A DNA stretch of 64,000 nucleotides. Source: Acridotheres tristis (taxonomy: Eukaryota; Chordata; Aves; Passeriformes; Sturnidae). Made by a program: the position numbers and the translations under genes. Positions 1 through 12,300 of this stretch are shown piece by piece. Within the stretch, counting starts at the first letter, position 1. Each line of letters starts with the position of its first letter. A model generated the notes under the pieces. The model made no database searches. It was given only the letters and a program-made list of their open reading frames with translations, and had not been told where the DNA came from. Where the stretch lies: assembly GCA_037013685.1 (NCBI GenBank), contig CM072884.1, forward strand, positions 110,710,048-110,774,047, given 5' to 3'.

Positions 1-204
1 GAGGTGCCCAGTCCATCTGGGGTGCCCAGTCCTAGGAGAGCTGCTCTCTGAGGAGGAAGCAGCTTCCAGGTGAACCCCAATTCCCAGCTACCCAGCCCTT
101 TGCCCAGCTGGCTGAACATCAGGCCCTCAGTGGGCACTCAGTGAGTGCAGTGGGTGGCTCAATCCTGACCCTGTGAGAGACTGAGGAGGAGGGAGCCTTT
201 GTCA

Positions 205-1090
205 ATGAGGAGGAAGAGTAGGAATCTGACCTGGATCATGAACTTTCCCAATTCCTCCCCAGGGGAGATGTTAGGAGTGACCAAGAGGTTTCTGACTGGG
301 AAGAGTCTCTTGAGCAAGAGTTCTCCCAAGGAGGTGTCAGTAGCTGTGGAGAACTCTCCAACTGGGATGAGGAGAGCAGGAGCTGTCCCAGGGAGAAGCC
401 CTTTGCTACCAAGAGTTTTCTGACTGGGAAGAACGCATGGAGCAAGGGCTGTCCCAAGGAGCAGTCGGTAGCTCCCAGAACCGTCTGCTGGGAGGACTCT
501 GTTGGCCAAGAGCTTTCTGAAGAGGAAGACTCTGTTGACCAGGAGTTGTCCCAAGGCAATGGTAGCAGACTCTCCGTGCAGTCCAGTGGGGAAGATGACA
601 GTGACCAAGAGCTTGCTCAGGACAATTGGGAACATGTGAGTGTTCACAGCAATGGGGTCAAGCCCTTGCTGTAGGAGGATGTGAGACAAACCGAGCTACT
701 TTGAGCTGAGTGAAGAAGAGGACAGGAAGCAAAGACTGGGAGTTTTTGCAGAAGATGGGCTCCCAGTGCCTGTCCCTTGGGAGGCCTGGGTTGAGTGTGG
801 GGCAGCTGAGCCGTGCTGCCAAGGGCCGCTCTGGGCCTCGGCTCCCCACCTGGCAGCCCAGGGCCCCCTCAGAGCACCGCCTTCAAGGAGCAGGTGCCAG
901 AGGCAGGGACAGAGAGCCTGGAGCCTGTCCTGCTCAGCTGCTCTTTGTGCTTTTCCCAGCCAGGACCCAGACCCTCAGGGAGCAGCCGGCTCCCCCCAAG
1001 GAACGCCCGTCCCGCTTCAGGCGGGCGCTGCGGGCGCTGCGGGGGCTGTTCTGCTGCCCCTGCCTCAGGCCACAGCCGGACGATCCCTGA
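205..1090 (+). pseudogene. Decayed acidic-repeat reading frame, family not recognised
   Basis: From about 205 to 675 the plus strand encodes diverged copies of an acidic motif resembling DWEESLEQEFSQ, QELSEEEDSVDQELSQG and EDDSDQELAQD, with spacing of roughly 14 to 27 residues. The frame is broken by an in-frame TAG near 229-231 and needs frame changes between about 410 and 500. Around 700-960 another frame continues with an SEEED start. A possible acceptor (TTTTCCCAG, ending near 959) precedes a basic, cysteine-containing tail that reads RFRRALRALRGLFCCPCL and stops at about 1087-1089. The tail looks like a real C-terminal exon: an amphipathic basic stretch plus a CCPC that could be acylated. 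I cannot name the family. It could be a pseudogene, a multi-exon gene whose introns I misread, or a decayed tandem repeat. No promoter is evident. Confidence 0.35.
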
Positions 1091-1544
1091 CCGCTGCCAG
1101 CGCTGGCCCGGAGCCTGCCCGCTGTCACACGGGCTGCCTTGGATGTCCAGGGGTCAGGGACTTCAGTTCCTTGTCAGGAGAATGGCCTGGCTGAGGCTTA
1201 GGGCTTGAGAGGCACCAGTGATGTCAGAGCCAAGGGCGGGTGCACAAAGCCTGGGGAGAAGGAGCTCCTGCTCACAGGGGACACCAAGGATGCCAAAGTG
1301 ACAGCCACGAGGACATCTGGCAGAACTTCCCACATGAGGACAAAACTCATAAAGCCGACTCAGCAAGTGTGCTGAAATCGGCCCCAGCTGGGGAAAAGGA
1401 ACTTCTGGCACAGGGAGACGGCGACCACCAACTCCTGGCCCAGTGACCCCGGAAACCCAGAGGGAAAAAAGAAGAGTCAGATTGAGCACAGAGGAAGACT
1501 AGTTAGCATAAGAAGCAAGGGAATCTTTAAACTAGTAGAAGAAA
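1091..1544. other. Intergenic, nothing recognised
   Basis: Moderately GC-rich sequence following the acidic-repeat frame. Open frames here are short and show no recognisable domain. Confidence 0.5.
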
Positions 1545-1875
1545 AGTATCATTATTGATATATTAATGCCAAGATACTAATTAATTATTAACATATTGGA
1601 AATTAATATTATTCAATAATAAGATTTACAATTACATTAATATTTAATACATACTGAAAAATACTATTATAAAATACAAATATAAATATTGTGTAATATT
1701 TAATATTTATAATGTCTTGATATAGTAAATATTGAGAAATAATATATGGTGAATATTGTGAGATGATATATGTAATATATAGAACATTACAGTTATGTAT
1801 AATACAAATGTAACATCTAAATATTTATCTATTATACTACAAAAATAATAAAATAATTTAAAATATAAATAATGT
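1545..1875. repeat. Extremely AT-rich tract
   Basis: About 330 bp made almost wholly of A and T, dominated by irregular TAATATT, AATATTA and TATAAAT words without a fixed period. Its borders with normal-composition DNA are sharp. It could be a decayed AT microsatellite or AT-rich material interrupting the LTR that follows. No coding potential. Confidence 0.6.
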
Positions 1876-1929
1876 GCGAATTTAATAAGAGAGCCATATA
1901 ACTGGTAGCCAATGAACATGAATGCCTTT

Positions 1930-2101
1930 TTTTGCTAAAATGTATAAATAGGGACAAGTTTTGATAGTCCCTGTGCTGGCTTTGTGGATTTGCCACCCAG
2001 CACCTGTTTCTGTACAGAACTGTAAATAAAGGAAATTCCTGAACTCTGTGTGGGGATTGGCTTCTTGTACACGGGCTGAGAGAATCCGTTTTGGGACAAC
2101 A
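1930..2101 (+). mobile_element. 3' part of an endogenous retroviral LTR
   Basis: The segment has the order expected of the end of a retroviral LTR: a TATAAATA box at 1943-1950, an R-like region, an AATAAA polyadenylation signal at 2025-2030, and a terminus ending GGGACAACA at about 2101. The U3 start is not obvious and may have been displaced by the AT-rich tract. No internal retroviral genes are seen alongside, so this is a solo or fragmentary LTR. The class is not assigned. Confidence 0.5.
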
Positions 2102-5100
2102 GCTTTGCCCTGGGCGCATTGCTAAAAGCTGCTGCTTTTCCGGCCGTGCTCACCTGTGCCTGGCCCATCTCGGAGCCAGACGGGCGCAGGCAAAGCAGCA
2201 GAGATCTGAAACTCGGCGGCTGCGCCGTCGCTGCGGCCAAGACAATCCCACGTCAGCCCCGAGAGCCTCTCTGGGAACGAGCAACAAATCCCAGAGGGCT
2301 CCTCTCCGAGCCGGCTCCAGGAGTCCCTGGACCGAGGAGCTGTCGTCCAGCTGTTTGGGGAACCTGCTGGGGCTCTTTGGACCAGCTGTGTGGCGTTCCC
2401 AGCACACGCCTGGCAAGTTGAATTCCACCACAAAGACAAGGGCGGCTGATTTGGAGGTGTCCCTTGGTTCTCTTCAGAATAATTTGTTGGGGTCATTATC
2501 CTTGTTGGCTGGCCAAGAGCATCCTCCCACAAAACACTTGCTAGGGAGTTCCCAGCAGATAGGAATTCCTAGGAGATAAAAGCACAACCACATAGGATTT
2601 ATCTGAGAAGTACAAGGCTGAAATGTGTATTGCATTTAGCTAAAACATAGTTGGTTTTTTTGTTTTTTTGTTTTTTTGTTTTTTTGGTTTTTTTTAAGAA
2701 ACCTGCAGTGGAGAACAGGACAGGCCAAAGGGTCTATTCCTTGGATAGACTTCGGAAGGAGCTGCTAGTGCAAAGCCTGTGTTTTGGAGGAAAAGCTGCA
2801 TTTCCTATGCTGCTGAAAACATCTCCCAGAAAGAAAACCAAAACCAAACCAAAACAAGAAAGCAAATAAAACCAACCAACCAGAAAACAACACCCCCCCA
2901 AGCCAACCCAAACCCCAAAAAACCAGAGCAGAGAACTGAAATAGAAACTTCTGAGTCCCCAGAAATGAGGAACTGCTGTCACTCAAATGTTATTAAACCA
3001 CCCTTAATCCCCTGAATTCTAGTCATGGTTCGGCATCTCACTGCAGCTAAGAAGAGATCACATAAATCGTACTCATATACTACTTCCCTCCAGGCATTAT
3101 GTTTAAGTAAAAGCATCAGTTTCTCTTTGCTTGTCTGGGTGAATTGCTCTTGGTCAGTATTTTCCTTTAAGCACAGCCTGCCTCAAAAAGAGCATCTTTC
3201 GCCTTTCTTTTCCTGTCTTGTATTTTTCTTTAAATATAGTGGAAACTTGTCACTTTGAGTTAGATAACAGTATACAAAGAACATGAAGAAACAGTTGACG
3301 CTGAGAAACTGAAAATGTTACCTATTATTTGATCAATATTTCCAGTGGCTGCTATCAAATTGGACTGCCAGGAATCCAGGGATTTTTAAGAAACATGTCA
3401 GGACCCTGAAGTACTTCTCATGCTCTTAAATAGAGAAATAAATAAGGAACTCTGTCCAGGTACTTTGTTCTTTATGGAAGTGGTTGTCACACTAACATAG
3501 GAGGTACAAATGGGAGCATCTAAAAAGTGTTTCTACATGGGGATACAAAGAACCTCTTTGTGTGGAATGCTCTGCGGAGGTTATTTGAAATTGGAGCCTA
3601 CCCTGGCAAAGTATAGGAAAGGAAGGTCTGGCATGATAGGGACAAAGCTGCTGGTGTCCACCCAAGGTGATCTCCACCCATGTCTGTGGCTTCCAGTGTC
3701 TGCCCAGGACAGGTAAGCACTGGAAGGTTGGGTATTTCTAGAGATGCAGAGGATCTGGAAAACCACTGCTGCCACCTGCTGTGCCATCCCACTTTTAAAT
3801 CCACAAACCCACGCCCTGAGTAATGCCACAGCCTAAAGCTCATGGCTTCCCATGGGATTTGCCTACTGGGATTAGAAAATGATGGACTGCTGTGCAGGCT
3901 TTAACCTTACTGTATGGTGGTGACCCCACGTGTGAAATAAGCACCCAGAGGTATTTCCCAGCACTTTCTCAGCTCGGGAGAATGCAGAAAATAATTTGCT
4001 ACCTACTCCTTTTGGTTGGCAATGTCACCTGGCATAGAAAACATCGATCTCCACCACTGCAGCTGTTGTTTTCCCCACGGATTAATTTATTAGAATTAAG
4101 ATGCCATGAAAAAGCTTTTAACTTCTTCCTAGGAGGCAGTTCCTTTAAAAGTGTTCAAATTGTGGGTGCAAAGTCAAAATCTTCCTTTCAAACCAACTCT
4201 GCAAGATTGCTTCTAATCTGAAAAGTGATAGAAAAAGTGGGAAATGATCACTTTTCTACAATTTCATCTGATCAGTGGGTTATCAAAGTATTAGAGTCAT
4301 CTGTTTGCCATATTTAAGTACTGTGTCAAGAACAAATGAAAACAAAGCTGATGATGTCAGCACTGCAGACTATCAACATACTTCAGTCCAGTCCAGGTGA
4401 CTCAGCTTCGTCTCTGTAAAAGTGAAAACACCATGGAGTTAAAGACCATTTCACAGGAAATTGTGCTTTGAAAGGTTCTCACTGTGGTTTGATCTTCGAT
4501 TCAGATGACAGAGGCACAGCTTTTACTGTTGCAAGGAGTGGAACACTTGCACAGAGTGTAAAGAGCAGAGCAAATATAAAGCATGAGAATGTTGTACTTC
4601 ATGGTAACTACTAAACAGAAATTAAAGTAAAATTTAATTGTAATCGATGTGAGATTAATTGTGGCCTGGAGCAAAAGGCAGTGACTGTCAGACTGCACAG
4701 AGCTTGAGGGCTGTCTCAGAGCTTGGCACTCTTGAGGACTGCCAGCCATTAGCACTGTAATTATGTTATTTTTATAATTCAGGCATGTAGCAAAGGGTGA
4801 TTATGATGCAAAGGAATAAATGTCCTGCCAGCAACACAAGCACCACCCGAAAAAATTATTAAGAAGAATTACTTAATGTGGAAAAACATTGAAGCAGCTA
4901 TTGAAGCACTCAGTTTGTATCCACCTCATCAGCAGCAAGGTGCTAAGGAGCAACCACCGAGCCTGCCAAAATCCAATTGAGTTGGACTAATTTAAGAGGT
5001 TTTTTTGGCAGTGTCCCTGGGCTATGGAGCCGTTTGCAAACCAGTAGCAGGAAACTTTAGGGACTGATGAGAGACACACCATCAGAAAGCTGCTGGGAAC

Positions 5101-6210
5101 ACAGCAGTGACTACAAGTGGCAGCCACGGTTGGAGATTTGAAGCTTTCAAGCTTCATTTGAAGTTTCAAAGGGGACTTGAAGTAGGAACCACAGAACTGA
5201 CCTTTTAATGTTGAGAAAAAATGTAAGGAAAGACTAATATGGGTGGGTTCAGTCTAGGGAGGAGAGAGTAGATGAGGACAATCATCAGACACATAATGGA
5301 ATTGTATAAAAAGAATCCTGATGAGTTACTGCCCATGTAATTTCTTGGTCCTTTTGGGTCAATTCCATATGTTTGGGGAATAATTAGAATAACAGTTGAA
5401 TGCTGCAGGAAGAAACTTAGGTTATGTAATCAGCCATATGGGAGACTTCTGAACCACAGGGGGACAAACACCACTTAAGACCAGTCCAGACACTTGCTGT
5501 GCTTCAAAAAAGGGAAATGGAATAAATGTTTCTACAGCTTCCTTTCATTCATGTCCTTGATTCTGTTGTTAATACTTACATTGGCATGTAGTCACTATAT
5601 TTTTTAAAGTAAGTTGAAGTTACAGGAAGAAAAAATAAGTAAGTCACACGATGTAGATTTGCAGCTTAAATTTGGCAAAATTCAAGTAACTGGATCTTTA
5701 CATGTTAGCATTGTTATTCTGTGTTGCCAACATCACTAAAATCAGCTCAACAAATGTGCCTGCTCTTGCCATACTTTCTCTGAACAGAAGAAATGTTATT
5801 AATAAACTGACATCAAAGTAATTGGCTGTATTGCAAGTGATTTTATATTACAATTTAGACTAGGTTCTGTTTGCATATTAGTATTTAAAGGGAACAACAA
5901 CAACAAAAAAGTCATACTAAAAAGAAACAAGTTAAACCAAGCCCTGAAAGTATAAATGACAATGTATACTCACTTTCAAAAATTCTGGCATTTTATGACT
6001 GACTTCCTGAACATTGCAATTCCAAACCAGACTATTTTGTTTCCACTTCTTATCAAAACACCTATTTGTTTTCAGATTAGAATAAAACCACAGAGAGGAA
6101 AGATAGGTTAAAAATGGTGTATTTGACCTGTTTTACAATTGATGTTCAGATGCTTATTGAGTTCTGGAGGCAATTTAATAGACTCATAGATATAAAAATA
6201 TAAAATTGTC
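2102..6210. other. Intergenic region downstream of FAM3B
   Basis: About 4.1 kb without a recognisable gene. It contains a (GTTTTTTT)n stretch near 2653-2695 and an A/C-rich stretch near 2830-2925. In other vertebrates an MX gene lies beyond FAM3B, but no GTPase motif or MX-like exon was found here. Confidence 0.5.
2653..2695. repeat. (GTTTTTTT)n simple repeat
   Basis: Five T-runs separated by single or double G form an 8-bp period low-complexity tract. Confidence 0.8.
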
Positions 6211-6216
6211 TTTATT
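6211..6216 (-). promoter_or_regulatory. Candidate FAM3B polyadenylation signal
   Basis: TTTATT on the plus strand reads AATAAA on the minus strand, beginning about 19 nt after the FAM3B stop codon. Use of this site would give a very short 3' UTR. Longer 3' ends further left are possible. Confidence 0.35.
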
Positions 6217-6234
6217 AATGAGGTATGCATTTGT

Positions 6235-6324
6235 TCAGATCAGGTTTCTTGGGATACAGCCTTCTATTTGGATTTCAGCTGGCCAGCCGTTGTATCTGTT
6301 CTTTGTCTGGTCAGAGTGGTTTAT
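6235..6324 (-). CDS. FAM3B: FAM3B exon 8 with stop codon
   Basis: TTTTTACAG acceptor. It encodes [20 protein letters not shown], then EGCIPRNLI and TGA at 6235-6237. The final EGCIP cysteine pairs with an upstream cysteine in the FAM3 fold. Confidence 0.95.
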   Translation of the reverse strand: MNHSDQTKNRYNGWPAEIQIEGCIPRNLI

Positions 6325-9300
6325 CTGTAAAAATAAAATAAATTTTAAAAAATCAGTATTTAGTTTTTTCTATTCATATAAGTTTATCAAACCTTATACA
6401 AGAGGAGGGGGTAATGAAGGAGGTCTGGGAAGCTGAGGAGAATGTTGCACATCTTGCTTAACATAATGGGTGAAGATTCTGCCAGTTTGTCTCTCAGACA
6501 GAGTGCTTCTGTCACACAGATGGCTGTCATGATATACACTAAATTGAGTATCTTTGTCCAGCAGAAGCTTTGAATTATGAAAAATAATGCAAAAATATTC
6601 TGCATCAGCACAAGCTGGGGGTGACCTGCTGGGGAAAAGCTCTAGGGGGACCTGGGGGTCCTCGTGGACAATGATCTGTTCCTGATCAGCAGAGGCCAAA
6701 GAGGCCAATGGTGTCCTGGGGGGCACTGGGAAGCGAATTCCCAGCAGGTCAGGGGTGATCCTGCCCCTGTGCCCAGCCCTGGGGGCACCTCTGGGTGCTG
6801 TGCCCAGCTCTGGCTCCTCAGCACAGCAGGGACAGGAGCTCCTGGAGCTGAGCAAGGGCCTGGAGCATCTCCGTGCCCAGGAAAGGCTGAGGGAGCTGGG
6901 GCTGCTCAGCCTGGAGAGGAGCCCCAGCTGAGGGGCCTCGGCCCTGCGTGTCCCTGGGTGTGTCTGTCTGTCTGTCAGTCCGTCTGTCCCTGGGTGTCCC
7001 TGTCTGTCCATGGGTGTGTCTGGGTGTCCCTGGGTTTCTCTGTCTGTCCCTGTGTGTCCTTGGGTGTCCATCTGTCCCTGGGCATCCCTGGGTGTCCCTG
7101 TCTGCCCCTGCCTATCCCTGGGTGTCCCTGTCTGTGTGTCCCTGTCTGTCCCTGTCTGTGTGTCCCTGTCTGTGTGTCCCTGTCTGTCTGTCTATCCCTG
7201 TCTGTGTGTCCCTGTCTGTGTGTCCCTGTCTGTGTGTCCCTGTCTGTCTGTCTGTCCCTGTCTGTGTGTCCCTGTGTGTCCCTGTCTGTGTGTCCCTGTC
7301 TGTCCCTGTCTGTCTGTGTGTCCCTGTCTGTGTGTCTCTGTCTGTCTGTGTGTCCCTGTCTGTGTGTCCCTGTCTGTGTGTCCCTGTGTGCAGGCAGGCT
7401 CAGAGCAGTCCCAGGCTCTGCTCCAGGGCCCAGCCATGGCCCCAGAGCCACGGGCAGGGACTGAGCCCAGCAATTCCCCCTGCACAGGAGGCACAACTTC
7501 TGCCCTGGGCAGGGACCAGAGAGGGGCTGGGGTCTCCTCCCTGGGGATATTCCAGAATATTCCATCTGGACACACTGCTGTGCCCTGTGCTCTGGGATGG
7601 CCCTGCTGGAGCAGGGAGGTGGCACCAGTGACCCACTGTGGTCCCTTCCAGCACGACCATTCTGTGATCCAGTGATATTCTGGGAAAAGAACCCCACTGT
7701 GGAAGTTTGGCATGGCTCTGGAGGGAATCAGCATCATCAAGGGACCTGAACGCTGTGCTGGGTTTTCATTTCTGTCTGCCTCAGTCACACAGATGAACAC
7801 AACTGGGCTTTCACAAACTGAGCACAACAGGGGCACAGATGCAAACAGAAATCTCTGTGAAAACCAGTGTCTTCAGTCCTCCTGCAACCTGTGGGCAGAT
7901 TATTCCCAAAGTTATTGGTTTTGATATACAGACAAATATAAAATGAAAATGAAACAAAACTGACCTTTTCTTTTTGGATATTATCTGGCAGCTCGAAGCC
8001 TTTGGAAGCTATAAAAACCCAGCTTGATCTGAACTTTATATTCTTGATTTCTTTACTTCCCAGTTCTTCTATTAAATTTTTGGCGTCATTTTTCAACCTA
8101 GGAAAACGTAGTGAAAAAATGAGTGTTAAAAATTCAGGGTATGAAAACTGATGAAAAAGATCATGGCTGATTCATGCTTTACATTCAGCATTAAGCCTGC
8201 AGAAGCAAAAATGAGATTTAAATAGTTCTGAGAGCTGTAGTAGTAGCATGACATTGAATTCACAGAAAGAATTAAATTTATCAAATTTTTTCCTTCTCAG
8301 TAAGTTCCTGATGTTAATACAACCTGTTTATAGCAGCATAGCAGAAAGAAAAATGTATCTCAAATACTGTCTGATGCTTGACAATGGTGTCAAATTAAGT
8401 CTTTTCCTGGATAATTACTATATCATGAGCTCAGCTAAAATTCCCCAAAGATTCAAAGGCACCTGAAAAATAAGATTATGATGTTAGAAAGAATGCAAAC
8501 TGGAGACATCATAATTGGAGGTGTGGATAAATAACATTTCAGAGTAAAGAAGGCTGTGACCCAGAGGTCATTGCTTTTAAACAATATAATATCTACCCAT
8601 CCTAGGGAGCACCAACACACAGACACCTGCAATCATGGAAAAGACATGGAACTAAAACTTTCAGACAAGAATTGAGAGAACAACTCTGAGTGTAGAATAG
8701 GATTTATCATTCCTTTACACCAATGCACAAGAAGTAATTTTCCAGCTTGTCACAGCTCTGCCCCTCGGGCTCCATAACCTCCTACCTGGTGCTCCCATCA
8801 TCGTGGGTGGCCATCAGAATGAGGGACCCTTCTGGTGCATTCCTGATTAAATTCATCATCTCATTTGACTGGTCTGTGGAGTCAACCACACAGATGGTTA
8901 TTCATGGCACATACTCACATTCCTACTCATGCAGCCACAGTCATGAGCGTTTTTAAGGAGTCAGGGAATCAGCTTCCAGTGCCTTGGAACATTCTGGTTC
9001 TCCTCACTAACAGGTAAGGAAACTTGGCCATTCAACATTTAGAAAATGTGTTAAAAGCTATTCTTAAAGTAGATCATCTTTACAGCTACATGGAAGGATG
9101 TAAAGAGACAGATAAGCAAAATTCCTATGATGATTTTATAACTACGATGATATTATAACTAAAATACAGCAAGATATATGGGGGAAAGGAATTTTGCTGA
9201 CTGAAGTATCTGGATGTCATCTGGTTAAGTGCCATTCCTACCAGACTGAAATAATGGCCACCAAAGAAAAAGACAAAACAAAAAAAAGGGGAAAGAACAA

Positions 9301-12300
9301 GATACTTAAAAAAAAAAAAAAAAAAATTAACTACCTCAACCAACAGAAGAAATTCAGCTTTTCAGGCAAAATTTGCCATCATATCTAGCCAGAACATATT
9401 TTATGAAAACAGCAGCTGTTTGTTTCTACTGATCCCTGTTGAGAATACAAAGTCAAACAGGAAAGAGGAGGATAATTACATGAATCTGTCTTTTCTTAAT
9501 GCTGAAGTGCTAACAAAAGCTCTATTGAACTCTTTTCCTTACCTCTTCCCCACATTTCAAAAAAATTTGTTGACCTGAGTTTTCCTGTTTTATCTGTAAT
9601 TTAAAAAAGAGGTCTAAGTATGAGCAAATACTATTTTATTCAGCCAGCAAACACAGAATTTTTAGCTAAAGCTAGGCATCCCTAATTTTGTGTATTATTT
9701 GGCTTCTTTTGTTTCAATTCTTAAGTTGGAAGAACTATGAAATGAACTATGAAATAACAAGTTTTAAGATTTGGGGAGAATATTTTATTTCATGTAGTCT
9801 CTGAATTATCCCATGTGACTAAAAAAATTTTAATACTTCTTATTTTAAAGAAAAATTCATTTTTTGGTGTATGCTTCCATGTTTTTATATCTAAATATAC
9901 TATACTAGGGTCACAGCCATAGATAGGAAAATTGGTTAAACCTGTTTGAATGAACTTAATCCTATTCTGTGCAGTGTTTGAGATGTTCAACCTTTCATCC
10001 ATAAGACACTGAGAACAGTCATTATCTTGTCTGATCTAATTAGTGGACATGTAAAAAAATACGTTTTGCTACAAACTGGTGCAGGATAATGGACAGATTT
10101 ACCTGCTTCTATTTGCCACCATCTTGCTTGTGCATTCATGATGAGTATTTCTCCTCTTACTCTCATTTTTGACTCATTTTTGTATTTTATACCCAGTAAA
10201 GATTTTATGATTATTGGAAAAAAAGGCAGTAGTTAACTGGGGGAAAATTTGGAACAGATTCTTGTCAGTGGTTAATTTAACCTTCAGCAAAATCATACAA
10301 ATTTAAACAAAGTCAAGATCTTGCTTAGCAAAGAAAAATTCGAATAGAAGTGTTTTGTGATCAAAGCCAGCTTAACTGTGCCTGTGAACTCCCTTTTTTC
10401 CCCCTCCCCCACAAGATTTAGGCATTCATTTTTCCCTGGACCCATTACTGAATACACTTAATCACCATTCCCATTCATCTAAATGAAAATTTAGGATTTA
10501 GGTGCCTCTAAACCCAGAATAAAGCACACCTGCTGCTTCCAGTGGCTTTTACTACAAGCAAATGGCAGTTTAATATTAATTAAAATTTGAGTTTGTCTTT
10601 CTGTAGCCTGAACAAGTCTGGAAAAGGAATTTTTACCATGGCTACACCTTGAAGCAGAACTGCAACTCTCAGTTCCTGCTTCTCCCTCATCAGTGGAGCA
10701 GCAAATATATTTTATCAAAAACTGAGCTGAAAGTTGAGTCCTACTGCTGGAGATCACAGATATTCTTACTGTGCTACAAGTCTTTTGTCTAAAAAAATAC
10801 ACTTATACCACATCTATGTGCACATTTTCTATTCTGTTTTCCTATAATGATTATGAACATGTTTCTCTTGTTTACCCAGAAGACTATTTCCGCACAGATT
10901 TGTTTTTCTTACATTAATGTGAATCAAATTTGCAATATTTTCCTTTCCCTTCCATACTGGCTGGTAGAAAACCCCACAAAAACCAAAAAAACAAGCCTCC
11001 CAAGAACACTAGTAATTTATTGCAGTATAAAAATATATCTCCCTCTTTTCTCTTTTTTCTCTTACTTACAATTCACAATGGCAATGTTTATACCACTTCC
11101 AGTGTTATCATTCCGTTCAGTTATAAGCCTGGAATTGAAATAAATACAATATCAGTAAAATTCATCTGTCCAGCAGCTCTGTTGCAAAGTTATGTTCACC
11201 AGTGCTAAGTAATTTTCTGATATTTATGTTTTCTTCAGTTATTTAATTCAAAACTCTATTGTAAACAAGAGCTCAAAAATCTTGCACAGTGTATCAGTCA
11301 GTTTCCTTCAACAATGACTCTTCCAAAATGAGCCAGATCAATAAAATATTTCATACAAGTGCAGCCAGAAAGACAAAGGAGAAAAAAAAAACAAAACAAA
11401 AAACAACTAAACAAGAATAAGTAGTTTTGTGGCTGTACTCTCTGTGAATTATGTCTCCAGGAAAGGTCACTGCAATTTTTCTGAAATTTTTCACCTGTCT
11501 AGTTTGAAAAGCCATGAAAGAACCTGACTTTCAGAAGGTGCTGAGAAGTCAACATTCTGTAAATCTGCTATCCTGCAACATGAAAATTAAAAATTCTACT
11601 GAAAACTAACAGTCGTCTGGAGATAAGGTGAGAAGAAGAAGGAGGAGGAGGAGAAGGAGAAGGAGAAGGAGAAGAAGAAGAAGAAGAAGAAGAAGAAGGA
11701 GGAGGAGGAGGAGGAGGAGGAGGAGGAGGAGGAGGAGGAGGAGGAGGAGGAGGTGGAGGAGGGGAAGAGCAAAATACCGTTAGATAAATGCTGAAGTTCT
11801 CCACCAGAATAGGAGCCCCTGGTAGGAGCTCATTGCTGCTACTGAACCAAACCTCAGCACATTTGCTCACAGTACAAAGCACTTGCTAAGGTGTAAAGTT
11901 AGACTGGTACTCACTGCTCATCCTCAAAACAAATTTTAGCTTTCCTCTCTTTGCCACCACCACTGAGGATGCGATAGGCGAAGCTGCCTGGTGAGCAGGG
12001 AGACCAGTGGTCACACTTCTGCCTTTTAGGGGCTGGGGCTGCAACAGAAAGATGAAAAAAACTTTTTATTGGATGCTGCATGAACCATTCCTACGTGGGA
12101 TGAATCCCCTAAAATCAAAGTGCTAAACTCAAGACATCTGAACACAGGAACCTGGCAGTTCTCTGGGATCTTCATCACTGGTTTGTTTGGGCTGGAAGTT
12201 ATCACTGATTTCCAAATAGGTATAATTGAAAAGAAGGTAATTATTATCTGCTATTCCACACAACAGGAAAAAAAGGCTACAAGGATGAAGGTTTCCTACC

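Noticed and set aside
1..6230. Expected MX-family gene beyond FAM3B
   Set aside because: No GTPase motif or MX-like exon was seen on either strand.
6948..7836. Overlapping frames of 214-266 codons on both strands rich in VCVSLSVC or DTQTGTHRQ
   Set aside because: They arise from the minisatellite and flanking CR1 sequence; no domain or splice context supports a gene.
9790..10002. Minus-strand frame with a YLDIKTWKH stretch considered as the missing FAM3B exon
   Set aside because: No fitting splice sites, and the true 51-nt exon was found at 9543-9593 with exact phase.
11568..11882. Minus-strand polyproline/polyserine frame
   Set aside because: Pure product of the GGA/GAA array inside FAM3B intron 3.
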